Origin: Methanoflorens sp963701995
GTDB lineage: Archaea > Halobacteriota > Bog-38 > Methanoflorentales > Methanoflorentaceae
Assembly: GCA_963701995.1 (NCBI GenBank)
Contig: OY969693.1
Coordinates: 1,860,001-1,924,000 of the forward strand
Length of the DNA stretch: 64,000 nt
Reading direction: 5' to 3'
The number at the start of each line of letters is the position of its first letter. Within the stretch, counting starts at the first letter, position 1. This document shows positions 26,171 to 33,622 of this stretch, piece by piece. The notes under the pieces are model-generated. The model saw only the letters and a program-made list of their open reading frames with translations. It had not been told where the DNA came from and did no database searches. The translations under genes were made by a program, and so were the position numbers.

Positions 26171-27305
26171 CACCGCCGGCCGAAGCGGTGGAGACCAGCG
26201 GATCCTTGTCGTAGGATACAACACAAGGCATATAATATGCTCTGCGAAGCGAGCAGGATACTACGTCGAGTCCGTAAGCCATTACGAAGATCGTGACTTG
26301 ATCCAATGCGGTGACGTAACGCGTTTCATAAGAGACGGGTTCCCTGGAATAATCTCCGACTCCGACCATGCCGGCGTAAAAGCGCTCGCGAGGGGCTTGG
26401 ACTACGACCACGCAATACTAGCCGCAGGTTTTGAGACACTTGAAATCCCGCGCACGGCTGGAAACCCTCCGTCGCTTTCGAGCTTCGTTAATGACAAAGG
26501 TCGTATGAGAGACAAGCTCCAATCCTTAGGCTATTCAGTCCCCGAGCATTATAGGTTAGAAGACAATCTGCCATTTCCCGTCATTCTGAAACCAAAGCGA
26601 GGTGCTGGGGGATTTAAGAACGTTCTGGTCAAAGATGAGGAGCATCTCCAGAGGAGTATTGAACAGTATAATGAGAATGGGTGGGGGGATGACTTCCTCA
26701 TTGAGGAATACGTTCGCGGTATTGATGCTAGCGCTTCGGTGCTGTCTACCGGCAATGAGGCGGTCACCGTCGCAATAAACGAACAGCTCATTGGTATGAG
26801 GAGTCTTGGCCCGATGCGGCGCTTCAGCTTCTGCGGTAGTTTGACTCCGCTTAAAACGACTTATGCGAAGGAAATCGAAAGAATTTCAAACTCGCTAGCA
26901 GTCGATCTTGGTTTGGTTGGTACGAACGGCATTGACTTCATCATTGGCCCAAGCGGCCCGGTCGTCATTGAGATCAATCCGAGGTTTCAAGGAACTCTCG
27001 ATACGATCGAGGGATCACTTGGCGTCAACCTCGTCGAGGCCCACATTAAAAGCTGCCAGGGCGAACTGATCCCCTTTGCAAAGTATCGGAGATTCGCCTG
27101 CCGCATGATCTGTTTCGCGGAGCAAGATTTTCAAGTCACGAAAACGTGCAACCGCGCGCATTACATGGATATACCCCAAAAAGGAGCTTATATCGAGCGC
27201 GCGAAGCCGATCATCTCGGCTATCGGATATGGCAAGTCGAGGGATTCCGCGTTCAACAACGCCACGCATTACATGGAAGCTGCAAAAAAGGCCTACCAGA
27301 GCTGA
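26142..27305 (+). CDS. ATP-grasp superfamily enzyme (COG2232-like)
   Basis: A 387-residue predicted ATP-dependent carboxylate-amine/thiol ligase. The N-terminal pre-ATP-grasp domain has ILVVGYNTRHIICSAKRAGY. The ATP-grasp core includes PVILKPKRGAGGFKNVLVKD, FLIEEYVRGIDASASVL and the metal-binding IEINPRFQGTLDTIEGSLG. The product is unknown; the methanofuran ligase MfnD is a related but different group, as I recall. The GTG start at 26142 lies inside trm56, so the two are co-translated. Confidence 0.8.
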   Translation: MLSVLSRSTSTAGRSGGDQRILVVGYNTRHIICSAKRAGYYVESVSHYEDRDLIQCGDVTRFIRDGFPGIISDSDHAGVKALARGLDYDHAILAAGFETLEIPRTAGNPPSLSSFVNDKGRMRDKLQSLGYSVPEHYRLEDNLPFPVILKPKRGAGGFKNVLVKDEEHLQRSIEQYNENGWGDDFLIEEYVRGIDASASVLSTGNEAVTVAINEQLIGMRSLGPMRRFSFCGSLTPLKTTYAKEIERISNSLAVDLGLVGTNGIDFIIGPSGPVVIEINPRFQGTLDTIEGSLGVNLVEAHIKSCQGELIPFAKYRRFACRMICFAEQDFQVTKTCNRAHYMDIPQKGAYIERAKPIISAIGYGKSRDSAFNNATHYMEAAKKAYQS

Positions 27306-27382
27306 GTGGCGCCGTTGTGGCCCCCTCGTACACGAATACGCGCCATAAGTAGGTATAAGACACTTTAGCACACAAAAATAAT

Positions 27383-27880
27383 ATGATGGTTAGCGATGTT
27401 GCGGTTCGAGGCTATTTGAAGAATCTTGTCGGAGATGACGGCTTGGAAATGATTGAGCGTGCGTCCATCAACGAGTTGACCGACGAAAAAATAGCTGAAG
27501 AGACGGGTTCGAACCTTAACACGGTAAGGCGGACCCTGTATATCCTTTATGAAAACCGATTAGCAAACTACCGACGTGAGCGGGATAAGGACAGTGGATG
27601 GCTTACGTACCTTTGGAAAGTTGATTTGAGTGACATTTCGCGTAACATGGACGAAGAGGCACAGAAGCTTATTAGGAGACTTGATACGCGTTTAGACTTT
27701 GAAGGACAGAGCGTTTGCTACACGTGCGAAAACAGCTGCGGTCGTTTTTTATTTGAGACAGCAAGCGACTATGATTTTGTCTGCCCCGTTTGCCAGGCGG
27801 GACTTGATTATCAAGATAGCTCTGTTTTGATCGACGCCGTAAGAAGAAAGCTGGAAGAGCTGAGACGTGGCTTCGAGTAA
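27383..27880 (+). CDS. tfe: Transcription factor E, alpha subunit
   Basis: TFE helps TBP/TFB open promoters and stays with RNA polymerase. The 165-residue protein has an N-terminal winged helix (about residues 10-75, with IAEETGSNLNTVRRTLYILY). A C-terminal zinc ribbon has CYTCENSC and CPVC. ATG at 27383 with a second Met following. The HD-domain gene starts 14 bases before its stop. Confidence 0.95.
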   Translation: MMVSDVAVRGYLKNLVGDDGLEMIERASINELTDEKIAEETGSNLNTVRRTLYILYENRLANYRRERDKDSGWLTYLWKVDLSDISRNMDEEAQKLIRRLDTRLDFEGQSVCYTCENSCGRFLFETASDYDFVCPVCQAGLDYQDSSVLIDAVRRKLEELRRGFE

Positions 27881-28394
27881 CCTCCCTTCGTCGCACAGAG
27901 CGCTTGAGCTTCTCAAGGAAAGCGGCTGCAGCGACGGACTGATAGGACACATGGAGGCTGTCTCCAAATACGCGGTCGAGGTTGCCGAATCACTAGCGGA
28001 TGCTGACGTGGCCCTTGTCCAAATTGGCGGGCTTCTCCACGACATCGGCAGGTGCAAGACCAACGGCATTGCGCACGGCGCGGTAGGCGGAAAATTTTTG
28101 CGAAGCTTCGGAGTCGACGAACGCGTCGCGAAGATCGCTGAAAAACACGTCGGTGCTGGAATAACGGAGAAAGAAGCTGTACGCTTGCGTCTCCCGCCGG
28201 GAAACTATATGCCGGAGACCCTCGAGGAGAAAATCGTCGCCGCCGTCGACAACCTCATAGAAGGCACCCGAAGAGTCACCATTGATAAGGCAGAAACTGA
28301 TTTCCACGCTAAGCTTAACGGAAATTCAGCTGCAATTCGCATAAGAAGTCTTCACGACGAAGTTTTTAGCACCCCCAAACGGTCTGCCCCGTGA
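27867..28394 (+). CDS. HD-domain phosphohydrolase (TIGR00295 family)
   Basis: A 175-residue archaeal HD protein with metal ligands in GHMEAVSKYA, LLHDIGR and a later EKHVGAGI. Probably hydrolyses a nucleotide or phosphate ester; substrate unknown. Overlaps tfe by 14 bases and precedes the DUF2110 gene by 19 bases. I recall this three-gene order recurring in related archaea. Confidence 0.87.
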   Translation: MASSNLPSSHRALELLKESGCSDGLIGHMEAVSKYAVEVAESLADADVALVQIGGLLHDIGRCKTNGIAHGAVGGKFLRSFGVDERVAKIAEKHVGAGITEKEAVRLRLPPGNYMPETLEEKIVAAVDNLIEGTRRVTIDKAETDFHAKLNGNSAAIRIRSLHDEVFSTPKRSAP

Positions 28395-28413
28395 CGCCTG
28401 CAAAGCAGCGATC

Positions 28414-29094
28414 ATGAGAACGATCCATCTTATGCAGCTCGTCTGCGGCAACCCAGGTAAGGTAGCTCGATCGTTCGAGGCGATGCTGCGCAACGACCTA
28501 AGTGGATTGCGCGTCACATATTCGCTCAAGCTTACCTCGTGGATCTCGGTGACGGTGACCGGGAGTGAAGAACAGCTTGCCGCAGACTTACTGGTGAGGC
28601 AATATGGCGAGTTGCACGACGCCCGACCGGGCGATATCGTACGCGCCTGGCTGGTGGGGATCAGCGAAGATGGCATTGCCCTCGACACGGGCTGTAAACG
28701 TGTTTCAGTGCCCTGCGTCCGACTCGAACCGTTCGGGCGTGGCACTGTTGAACAGATCGCCTCTAGATTCGGCCTGATCCATTGCTTACCCCTGGAGATC
28801 CAACTAGTCGGAGACTTTGATGCAGAGCTTACGAAAAACCAAATCGACGCGTTGTGGCGGTGGAAAAAAGGGACCGACCGGATAAATGTCAACAACGCTA
28901 CCCGCGCGCAGATCCACGCGGCCCTGAAACGGAGTCGCCACTCACGAGATGTCTACGCGATCGAAAGGCTCGGCATTTTGGAGCACTCTATCGTCTGTAA
29001 AAAAGGGACTGACGCGCCGGGCTTGGTCCCGCAAATCGGTCCTTACTTGGAATCGGAGCTGGCATGCGTCAGAGGTGCTCTAAATGCTCGCTAG
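28414..29094 (+). CDS. DUF2110 family protein
   Basis: A 226-residue archaeal protein of unknown function. It has SWISVTVTGSEEQLAADLLV and a central segment GDIVRAWLVGISEDGIALDT, which resembles a small beta-barrel RNA-binding (S1-like) unit. The C-terminal half has a helical FDAELTKNQIDALWRWKKG. The link to RNA is inferred from its position after tfe and its fold-like pattern. Confidence 0.8.
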   Translation: MRTIHLMQLVCGNPGKVARSFEAMLRNDLSGLRVTYSLKLTSWISVTVTGSEEQLAADLLVRQYGELHDARPGDIVRAWLVGISEDGIALDTGCKRVSVPCVRLEPFGRGTVEQIASRFGLIHCLPLEIQLVGDFDAELTKNQIDALWRWKKGTDRINVNNATRAQIHAALKRSRHSRDVYAIERLGILEHSIVCKKGTDAPGLVPQIGPYLESELACVRGALNAR

Positions 29095-29136
29095 CCGCCT
29101 CCGAGACTTGCTCAGCTACTCGAAAGAGCGCCTCTT

Positions 29137-29640
29137 TCAGAAGACCGAAACGCCTTTGACGCTGGCAAGTTCTAGAAGCTTATCAACAAGCGAACCTGGA
29201 ACGCGTGTGTCGCAGATAATCGTCAGTTTGGGTTCGTCAATAAAGTAAGGATCATCAGTCACCGCCTGCCTGACGCGCACACCAAACGCTGCAACGGTTT
29301 CTGCAACTTCTTCGATGATGCCGATCTGCGCAGCATCTTGAGGCGTTATGACGATTACGCCAAGTCCCAGAAGAGGGGCAACGTCGCGGAGAAATATCAA
29401 CGTTTTCAGGTTTGAAAAAAAGCGCCTGAGCATTTCGTCGCCTAGAATAGTGGTAGTTGCCTCGTCGACCGCTCTCCGATCGACTTTGGCCGCGCGCGAG
29501 ATCTCGGTGTCAGGGATCCTAATAGTGCCCGAGACAACCTCTCCCGCGCTATTCACCTGGAATCCGTGCTCAAGCAAAACTTCTGCAACCCGCTCTTGGG
29601 CGGGAAACTTGGCAAACCTTGCGAGCACTTCACTCCACAT
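29137..29640 (-). CDS. ACT-domain amino-acid-binding protein (COG2061 type)
   Basis: A 167-residue protein. An N-terminal helical DNA-binding-like unit (residues about 15-70, with RIPDTEISRAAKVDRRAVDE) is followed by an ACT-type domain (LGLGVIVITPQDAAQIGIIE). Family members are predicted regulators of homoserine dehydrogenase or amino acid metabolism in archaea. No such enzyme gene is adjacent, so the target is unknown. Confidence 0.78.
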   Translation of the reverse strand: MWSEVLARFAKFPAQERVAEVLLEHGFQVNSAGEVVSGTIRIPDTEISRAAKVDRRAVDEATTTILGDEMLRRFFSNLKTLIFLRDVAPLLGLGVIVITPQDAAQIGIIEEVAETVAAFGVRVRQAVTDDPYFIDEPKLTIICDTRVPGSLVDKLLELASVKGVSVF

Positions 29641-29711
29641 AAGCAGCGACTTTGTAAAGCTTTTTAGTTTGTACTCTAATGGATGGTATATACAAGAAGT
29701 TTGCGCACACC

Positions 29712-30401
29712 ATGCGGCTGGATACGTATCTCGTTCGGGAAAAGCTTATCGCATCGCGCTCACGCGCACAAAGGGCGATCAAAAGTGGGTTTGTTACAGT
29801 TGACGGCAGAACTGTCGTGAAGGCTTCGTTTGGCATCGCGCGTCACCAAGTAGTAACCGTTGGTGCTGCCGCCGACAGGCCGGCTGGGTATTGGAAACTA
29901 AGAGGAATCCAAGAGGTGTTTGAGCTAATAAAAACTGGTGACGCAGTACTCGACATTGGCGCGAGCGCCGGCGGCTTCTTGTCGTACGCGGCGGAACTAG
30001 CGCGAGAGGTTTACGCGGTCGAGTTCAGTTCGTCGTGCAAGCCATTTCTTGAGGCGGTCGCAGACCGGTATCCCGGCCAGGTAACTATCATTTACGCTGA
30101 CGCATTTTCTTTTGATTTTGGCCATCTTGGAGTGCGTTTTGACGTTCTGCTAAACGACATAACGGCAGAGCCACCCGATGCACTTAAGCTTCTCGCAAAG
30201 GTGTCAGCGGTTCTGAAAACGGGGGGGCTAGTCTTGCAAGTTTTTAAAGGAAAAGTAGCAGAACAAGCTGCAGGGGATCTCATGACGCGTATCGAGGATG
30301 CAGGCTTCAGAATCGTTAAGGTGCTTAGCGCGCAAAAAGACGAACTTTACGTCATCGCTCAAAAAAAGAGGGATGATGCAGACGCCGAGGAAGGGATTTG
30401 A
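29712..30401 (+). CDS. S4-domain FtsJ/TlyA-like RNA methyltransferase
   Basis: Predicted RNA 2'-O-methyltransferase of about 229 residues. The N-terminal S4 RNA-binding domain is MRLDTYLVREKLIASRSRAQ. The Rossmann motif I DAVLDIGASAGGFLSYAAEL follows, then LLNDITAEPPDA and LQVFKGK, where the family lysine lies. The frame opens at 29679, but MRLDTYL at 29712 is the usual family start. The final residues AEEGI are read from the antisense of tRNA-Ser, and the TGA stop is the complement of its T-loop. Confidence 0.85.
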   Translation: MRLDTYLVREKLIASRSRAQRAIKSGFVTVDGRTVVKASFGIARHQVVTVGAAADRPAGYWKLRGIQEVFELIKTGDAVLDIGASAGGFLSYAAELAREVYAVEFSSSCKPFLEAVADRYPGQVTIIYADAFSFDFGHLGVRFDVLLNDITAEPPDALKLLAKVSAVLKTGGLVLQVFKGKVAEQAAGDLMTRIEDAGFRIVKVLSAQKDELYVIAQKKRDDADAEEGI

Positions 30402-30483
30402 ACCCCTGCGAGGCGAGAGCCTCACCAGCTGTCTGATAACGAGACCTCCAGGCTGGCGCCGTAGTCCACTTGGCTACCTCGGC
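30383..30483 (-). tRNA. tRNA-Ser (GGA anticodon) with 15-base intron
   Basis: Class II tRNA: acceptor GCCGAGG/CCTCGGC, anticodon stem CCAGC/GCTGG, long variable arm, discriminator G. The anticodon loop is 22 bases long. Removing 15 bases after position 37 leaves CTGGAGA with anticodon GGA. The intron can form GTCT/AGAC, consistent with a bulge-helix-bulge site. The 3' end overlaps the preceding methyltransferase gene by 19 bases. Confidence 0.9.
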
Positions 30484-30491
30484 ACGTTAGA

Positions 30492-30563
30492 TGCGCCAGC
30501 CGGGATTCGAACCCGGGTTTGAGGCTTGGCAAGCCTCAGTGATAACCACTACACTACCAGCGC
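30492..30563 (-). tRNA. tRNA-Gly (GCC anticodon)
   Basis: A 72-base cloverleaf with acceptor GCGCTGG/CTGGCGC (including G-U pairing) and anticodon stem GAGGC/GCCTC with loop TTGCCAA, anticodon GCC. It is 8 bases upstream of tRNA-Ser on the same strand, so both may be one transcript. Confidence 0.93.
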
Positions 30564-30669
30564 AAAAATCGAGCATGCGATTATGCGCTCGTATCTATAT
30601 AAAAGTTATCAGCGCGACAGTAGGGCATTTCGCGCTAGTTTAGCGAAGGAGAGCTCACGAACTGCGAGG

Positions 30670-30912
30670 TCAGCTTAGGTAACCTACGCCTTCGAGCTTG
30701 AACTTCAGCTTGGAAACGAGGGCTTCAATGTCGAAGATGGACGTGAGCGTGTCATCATAGGCGATGACGACAGTCGCGTTGTTGATGTTGATCTCTACGC
30801 TAGCGACCCCGTGCTTATTCGAAAATGCGTTGCTCAGCGCGTCGGCATTCGTTTGCTCGCTGAGTTCTGCGATTTTGAGCCGTATTATTTTGAGATGTTC
30901 GATGCGAGTCAA
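30670..30912 (-). CDS. HMA-like ferredoxin-fold protein lacking the metal-binding cysteines
   Basis: An 80-residue protein with the beta-alpha-beta-beta-alpha-beta pattern of heavy-metal-associated domains. HGVASVEININNATVVIAYD matches the second strand-turn-strand, and a helix IEALVSKLKFKLEGVGY ends it. The CxxC metal site that should lie in the first loop is replaced by EQTN. It may bind no metal or act in protein contacts. No partner gene is nearby. Confidence 0.65.
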   Translation of the reverse strand: MTRIEHLKIIRLKIAELSEQTNADALSNAFSNKHGVASVEININNATVVIAYDDTLTSIFDIEALVSKLKFKLEGVGYLS

Positions 30913-31077
30913 AGAACCACGCTATTTATGACTTATTCATCCTTTATAAAACGCGCACCGACGCTGCTGCCGACCTCTGCTCATTTCGTTTTTGTTTGCT
31001 CTTGGTCTGCTCCGCGCGTCGTCGCGTAGCACGTCGCGATCGCAAAGTATAAGCTGGAAATTCGTCGAGAATAGCTT

Positions 31078-31749
31078 ATGGAATATGAAATTTACTATAA
31101 ACCCACCTACAGTCTCGCAGAAGTAAGACTCTCAGATGGCGAAAGCATTCAAGCTGACCGGCGATCTATGGCCTATATGAGTCCGAATTTCAGCGTGAGC
31201 ACCGGAATCAAGGGAGGAGTCCTCCGTGGACTCAAGAGAACCGTGCTCGGTGGTGCTGACATTTTCCTGAACACGTTTGTAGCGCAGGGCGACGCGATCG
31301 TTGGCCTCGCTCCCCCCTACGTCGGCGATATTGCGTACAGGGAGATAAAGGATGAGACGCTTCTTGTCCAAGGAGACAGTTTCTTGGCGGGCTCGCAAAG
31401 CTTAGATTTAGATACGAAGTGGGGAGGCGTCAAAGGGTTCCTGTCGGAGACGGGGCTTTTCTTCGTGAAAGTCTCTCAGTCCGGGTACGTGTTTATTTCA
31501 AGTTTTGGGGCCATTCAAGAACGAAGAATCGACGGACGGTTTCGCGTCGATACCGGGCACATTGTTGGATTCACTGAAGGCCTCGACTGGAAAATTGGGA
31601 CTTTTGGAGGCGTTAAATCGACTGTTCTTGGCGGAGAGGTACTGGTTACAGAATTTAGTGGAGAAGGGACGGTCTACATACAAAGCCGGAGCGAAAAGAT
31701 GTTCGTTGACTGGTTAACGCCGCTGCTGCCGGAGCAGGAGAAAAAGTAG
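31078..31749 (+). CDS. TIGR00266/AIM24 family protein
   Basis: A 223-residue beta-rich protein of the AIM24 family, function unknown. Internal Gly-rich beta repeats are seen: GGVLRGLKRTVLGGADIFLN near the N-terminus, and GGVKSTVLGGEVLVTEFSGE near the C-terminus mirrors it. Bacterial relatives are often linked to membranes or stress. It stands alone between tRNA genes and ends 22 bases before the 3' end of tRNA-Phe. Confidence 0.85.
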   Translation: MEYEIYYKPTYSLAEVRLSDGESIQADRRSMAYMSPNFSVSTGIKGGVLRGLKRTVLGGADIFLNTFVAQGDAIVGLAPPYVGDIAYREIKDETLLVQGDSFLAGSQSLDLDTKWGGVKGFLSETGLFFVKVSQSGYVFISSFGAIQERRIDGRFRVDTGHIVGFTEGLDWKIGTFGGVKSTVLGGEVLVTEFSGEGTVYIQSRSEKMFVDWLTPLLPEQEKK

Positions 31750-31771
31750 AAGCTCGTGCGTGTAGTGGGAA

Positions 31772-31845
31772 TGCCCCAGCCCGGATTTGAACCGGGGACA
31801 ACCAGATCTTCAGTCTGGCGCTCTCCCAGGCTGAGCTACTGGAGC
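31772..31845 (-). tRNA. tRNA-Phe (GAA anticodon)
   Basis: A 74-base cloverleaf: acceptor GCTCCAG/CTGGGGC, anticodon stem CCAGA/TCTGG, loop CTGAAGA, anticodon GAA. No intron. It is 16 bases after tRNA-Tyr on the same strand. Confidence 0.93.
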
Positions 31846-31861
31846 GTCACTTGCGGGTGAA

Positions 31862-31935
31862 TCCCGCCTCCCCGATTTGAACGGGGGACATGTCGGTCTA
31901 CAGCCGACCACTCTGCCAGACTGAGTTAAGGCGGG
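31862..31935 (-). tRNA. tRNA-Tyr (GTA anticodon)
   Basis: A 74-base cloverleaf: acceptor CCCGCCT/AGGCGGG with the archaeal C1-G72 pair that identifies tyrosine tRNAs, anticodon stem GTCGG/CCGAC, loop CTGTAGA, anticodon GTA. No intron. Confidence 0.94.
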
Positions 31936-32081
31936 TGACGACAGTATTGCGACCGTTATTACTTATTCTTTACTGTGTTCGGTGAGCGACTTTATACTGC
32001 CAGAGTGATTCTGATTCTGGTTTCGGGGCGTTTGAGAGCTTCTTTATAGTGCACGGTTAAATTTGGTGGATTAAATACAGG

Positions 32082-32096
32082 TTTTTTTATAAAAAA
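32082..32096 (+). promoter_or_regulatory. A/T-rich promoter-like element upstream of cdrS-ftsZ2
   Basis: TTTTTTTATAAAAAA is the strongest TATA-like stretch upstream of the cell-division operon, about 140 bases before the start codon. It would give a leader of more than 100 bases that includes the repeat array. It could instead serve the divergent tRNA genes. Confidence 0.4.
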
Positions 32097-32137
32097 GAGA
32101 TAGCAAAAGCTTAATATTGTAGCAGGGTGATTGAGAG

Positions 32138-32224
32138 TCAGACGAGTAACAGACATGCGTCTGACACTAGGCAGCTTTTTGTAGTCTCTGAAGCAGACAG
32201 AAGTCAGCTCTTCGTCTGACACTA
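32138..32224. repeat. Inverted plus direct repeat array (CGTCTGA motif) before cdrS
   Basis: TCAGACG at 32138-32144 and CGTCTGA at 32158-32164 form an inverted repeat with a 13-base spacer. CGTCTGACACTA recurs exactly at 32158-32169 and 32213-32224. The last copy is 12 bases before the first cdrS ATG. Such an array directly upstream of a ribbon-helix-helix gene is a plausible operator for autoregulation. Function is inferred. Confidence 0.55.
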
Positions 32225-32236
32225 CAAAACTTCCAA

Positions 32237-32422
32237 ATGGTTGCTATGGAGCGAATCACCCTGAGATTGCCGAAACAACAGCTAGAACTCATAGATAAAC
32301 TAGTGGTAGCGGGTGAATTCCCCTCGAAGAGCGAAGCAATCCGTGCAGCTGTTCGAGACCTGGTTGACACCCATTATGAGAAGCTCCTCAGCAGAAAGGA
32401 ACGAAGTGCGGTTTTGATTTAG
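32237..32422 (+). CDS. cdrS: Ribbon-helix-helix regulator, CdrS-like
   Basis: A CopG-type protein of 61 residues (58 if ATG 32246 is used; MERITLRLPKQQLELIDKLV is the typical opening). The first strand RITLRLPK contacts DNA, and the EFPSKSEAIRAAVRDLV helices dimerise. In haloarchaea CdrS is a cell-division transcription regulator encoded directly before ftsZ2. The same order is found here, with a 17-base gap to an FtsZ2-type gene, so the same role is proposed. Confidence 0.83.
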   Translation: MVAMERITLRLPKQQLELIDKLVVAGEFPSKSEAIRAAVRDLVDTHYEKLLSRKERSAVLI

Positions 32423-32439
32423 TACAGGTGGCGGTTTAA

Positions 32440-33585
32440 ATGCAAAGTATTGTCGAGGAAGCTTTGCGACGATGCGAAATGGAAAAGCAGCGACCTCAGC
32501 TGCTTCAAGATGAGGAAGAAGAGGAATTTGGAGCCCCTCGGATACTCATTGTGGGCTGCGGAGGAGCTGGCAACAACACGGTCAACCGACTCTACAATAT
32601 AGGAGTCGATGGCGCTGAGACCATCGCGCTCAACACTGACAAGCAGCATTTGGACATGATCGACGCCGATATTAAGGTGTTAGTCGGCAAATCGATTACG
32701 AAAGGGTTGGGTGCAGGTGGCGATCCTGAAGTTGGACGGTGTGCGACCGAGTTAGGTCGCAGGACGCTGGAAACGCTTCTTAAGGACACCGATCTTGTGT
32801 TTGTTACCGCAGGGATGGGGGGCGGAACCGGCACAGGCGCTGCTCCGATCGTCGCGCAGATCGCGAAAGCTCACGGCGCAATCGTCGTTGCAATGGTGTC
32901 AACTCCATTCAACGTGGAACGCGCGCGGCTGATTAAGGCTGAAGAAGGACTTGAAGACTTGCGGAGAGATGCTGATACGGTCATTGTTCTTGATAATAAT
33001 CGTCTGCTTGAATACGTGCCAAACTTGCCGATTGACCATGCGTTCTCGGTGATGGATCAGATCATTGCAGAAACCGTAAAAGGCATCGCTGAAACGATCA
33101 CGCAACCTTCACTGATAAACCTTGACTACGCAGACGTCAGAACCATCATGAATAGCGGCGGCGTTGCCGCTATGCTAGTCGGTGAATCGCGAAGCCAAGA
33201 CAAAGCACGCGACGTCGTGCGTGAGGCATTCAACCATCCGCTCCTCGAAGTTGACTTCCGCGGGGCAAAAGGCGCGTTGATCCATATCACAGGCGGACCA
33301 GACTTGACGCTGAAAGAGGCCGAAGAGATCGCAAAGGGTTTGACCTCCCAGTTGGATCCAAGCGCTAACGTCATTTGGGGCGCACGCGTTCAGAGAGGTT
33401 ACGAGGGCCGCGTGCGGGTGATGTCGATCGTCACTGGCGTGCAATCTGCTCAGGTGTTAGGGCCGATGTATGGCGAGCTATTCAAGTTTCAAAGCGCAAA
33501 ACAAGGCGCCAGCTCCAGAAAAGGACCACGCGTGAGAGACTTCGCCCGCGAGTTCGAATCCGGCGAGATCGACAACATCCTCTAA
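32440..33585 (+). CDS. ftsZ2: Cell division GTPase FtsZ2
   Basis: Tubulin-family GTPase forming the division ring. The 381-residue protein has RILIVGCGGAGNNTVNRLYN, the GGGTGTG signature at residues 127-133, and the T7 region NLDYADVRTIMNSGGVAAML, a complete polymerising domain. The N-terminal MQSIVEEALRRCE, the acidic EEEEEFGAP stretch and wording such as NIGVDGAETIALNTDKQHL match FtsZ2 rather than FtsZ1 as I recall them. The C-terminal tail ends RDFAREFESGEIDNIL. Co-transcribed with cdrS. Confidence 0.93.
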   Translation: MQSIVEEALRRCEMEKQRPQLLQDEEEEEFGAPRILIVGCGGAGNNTVNRLYNIGVDGAETIALNTDKQHLDMIDADIKVLVGKSITKGLGAGGDPEVGRCATELGRRTLETLLKDTDLVFVTAGMGGGTGTGAAPIVAQIAKAHGAIVVAMVSTPFNVERARLIKAEEGLEDLRRDADTVIVLDNNRLLEYVPNLPIDHAFSVMDQIIAETVKGIAETITQPSLINLDYADVRTIMNSGGVAAMLVGESRSQDKARDVVREAFNHPLLEVDFRGAKGALIHITGGPDLTLKEAEEIAKGLTSQLDPSANVIWGARVQRGYEGRVRVMSIVTGVQSAQVLGPMYGELFKFQSAKQGASSRKGPRVRDFAREFESGEIDNIL

Positions 33586-33622
33586 CGTGCTCGCTCACAT
33601 GTAATACGCCTCGGCTCGCGCC

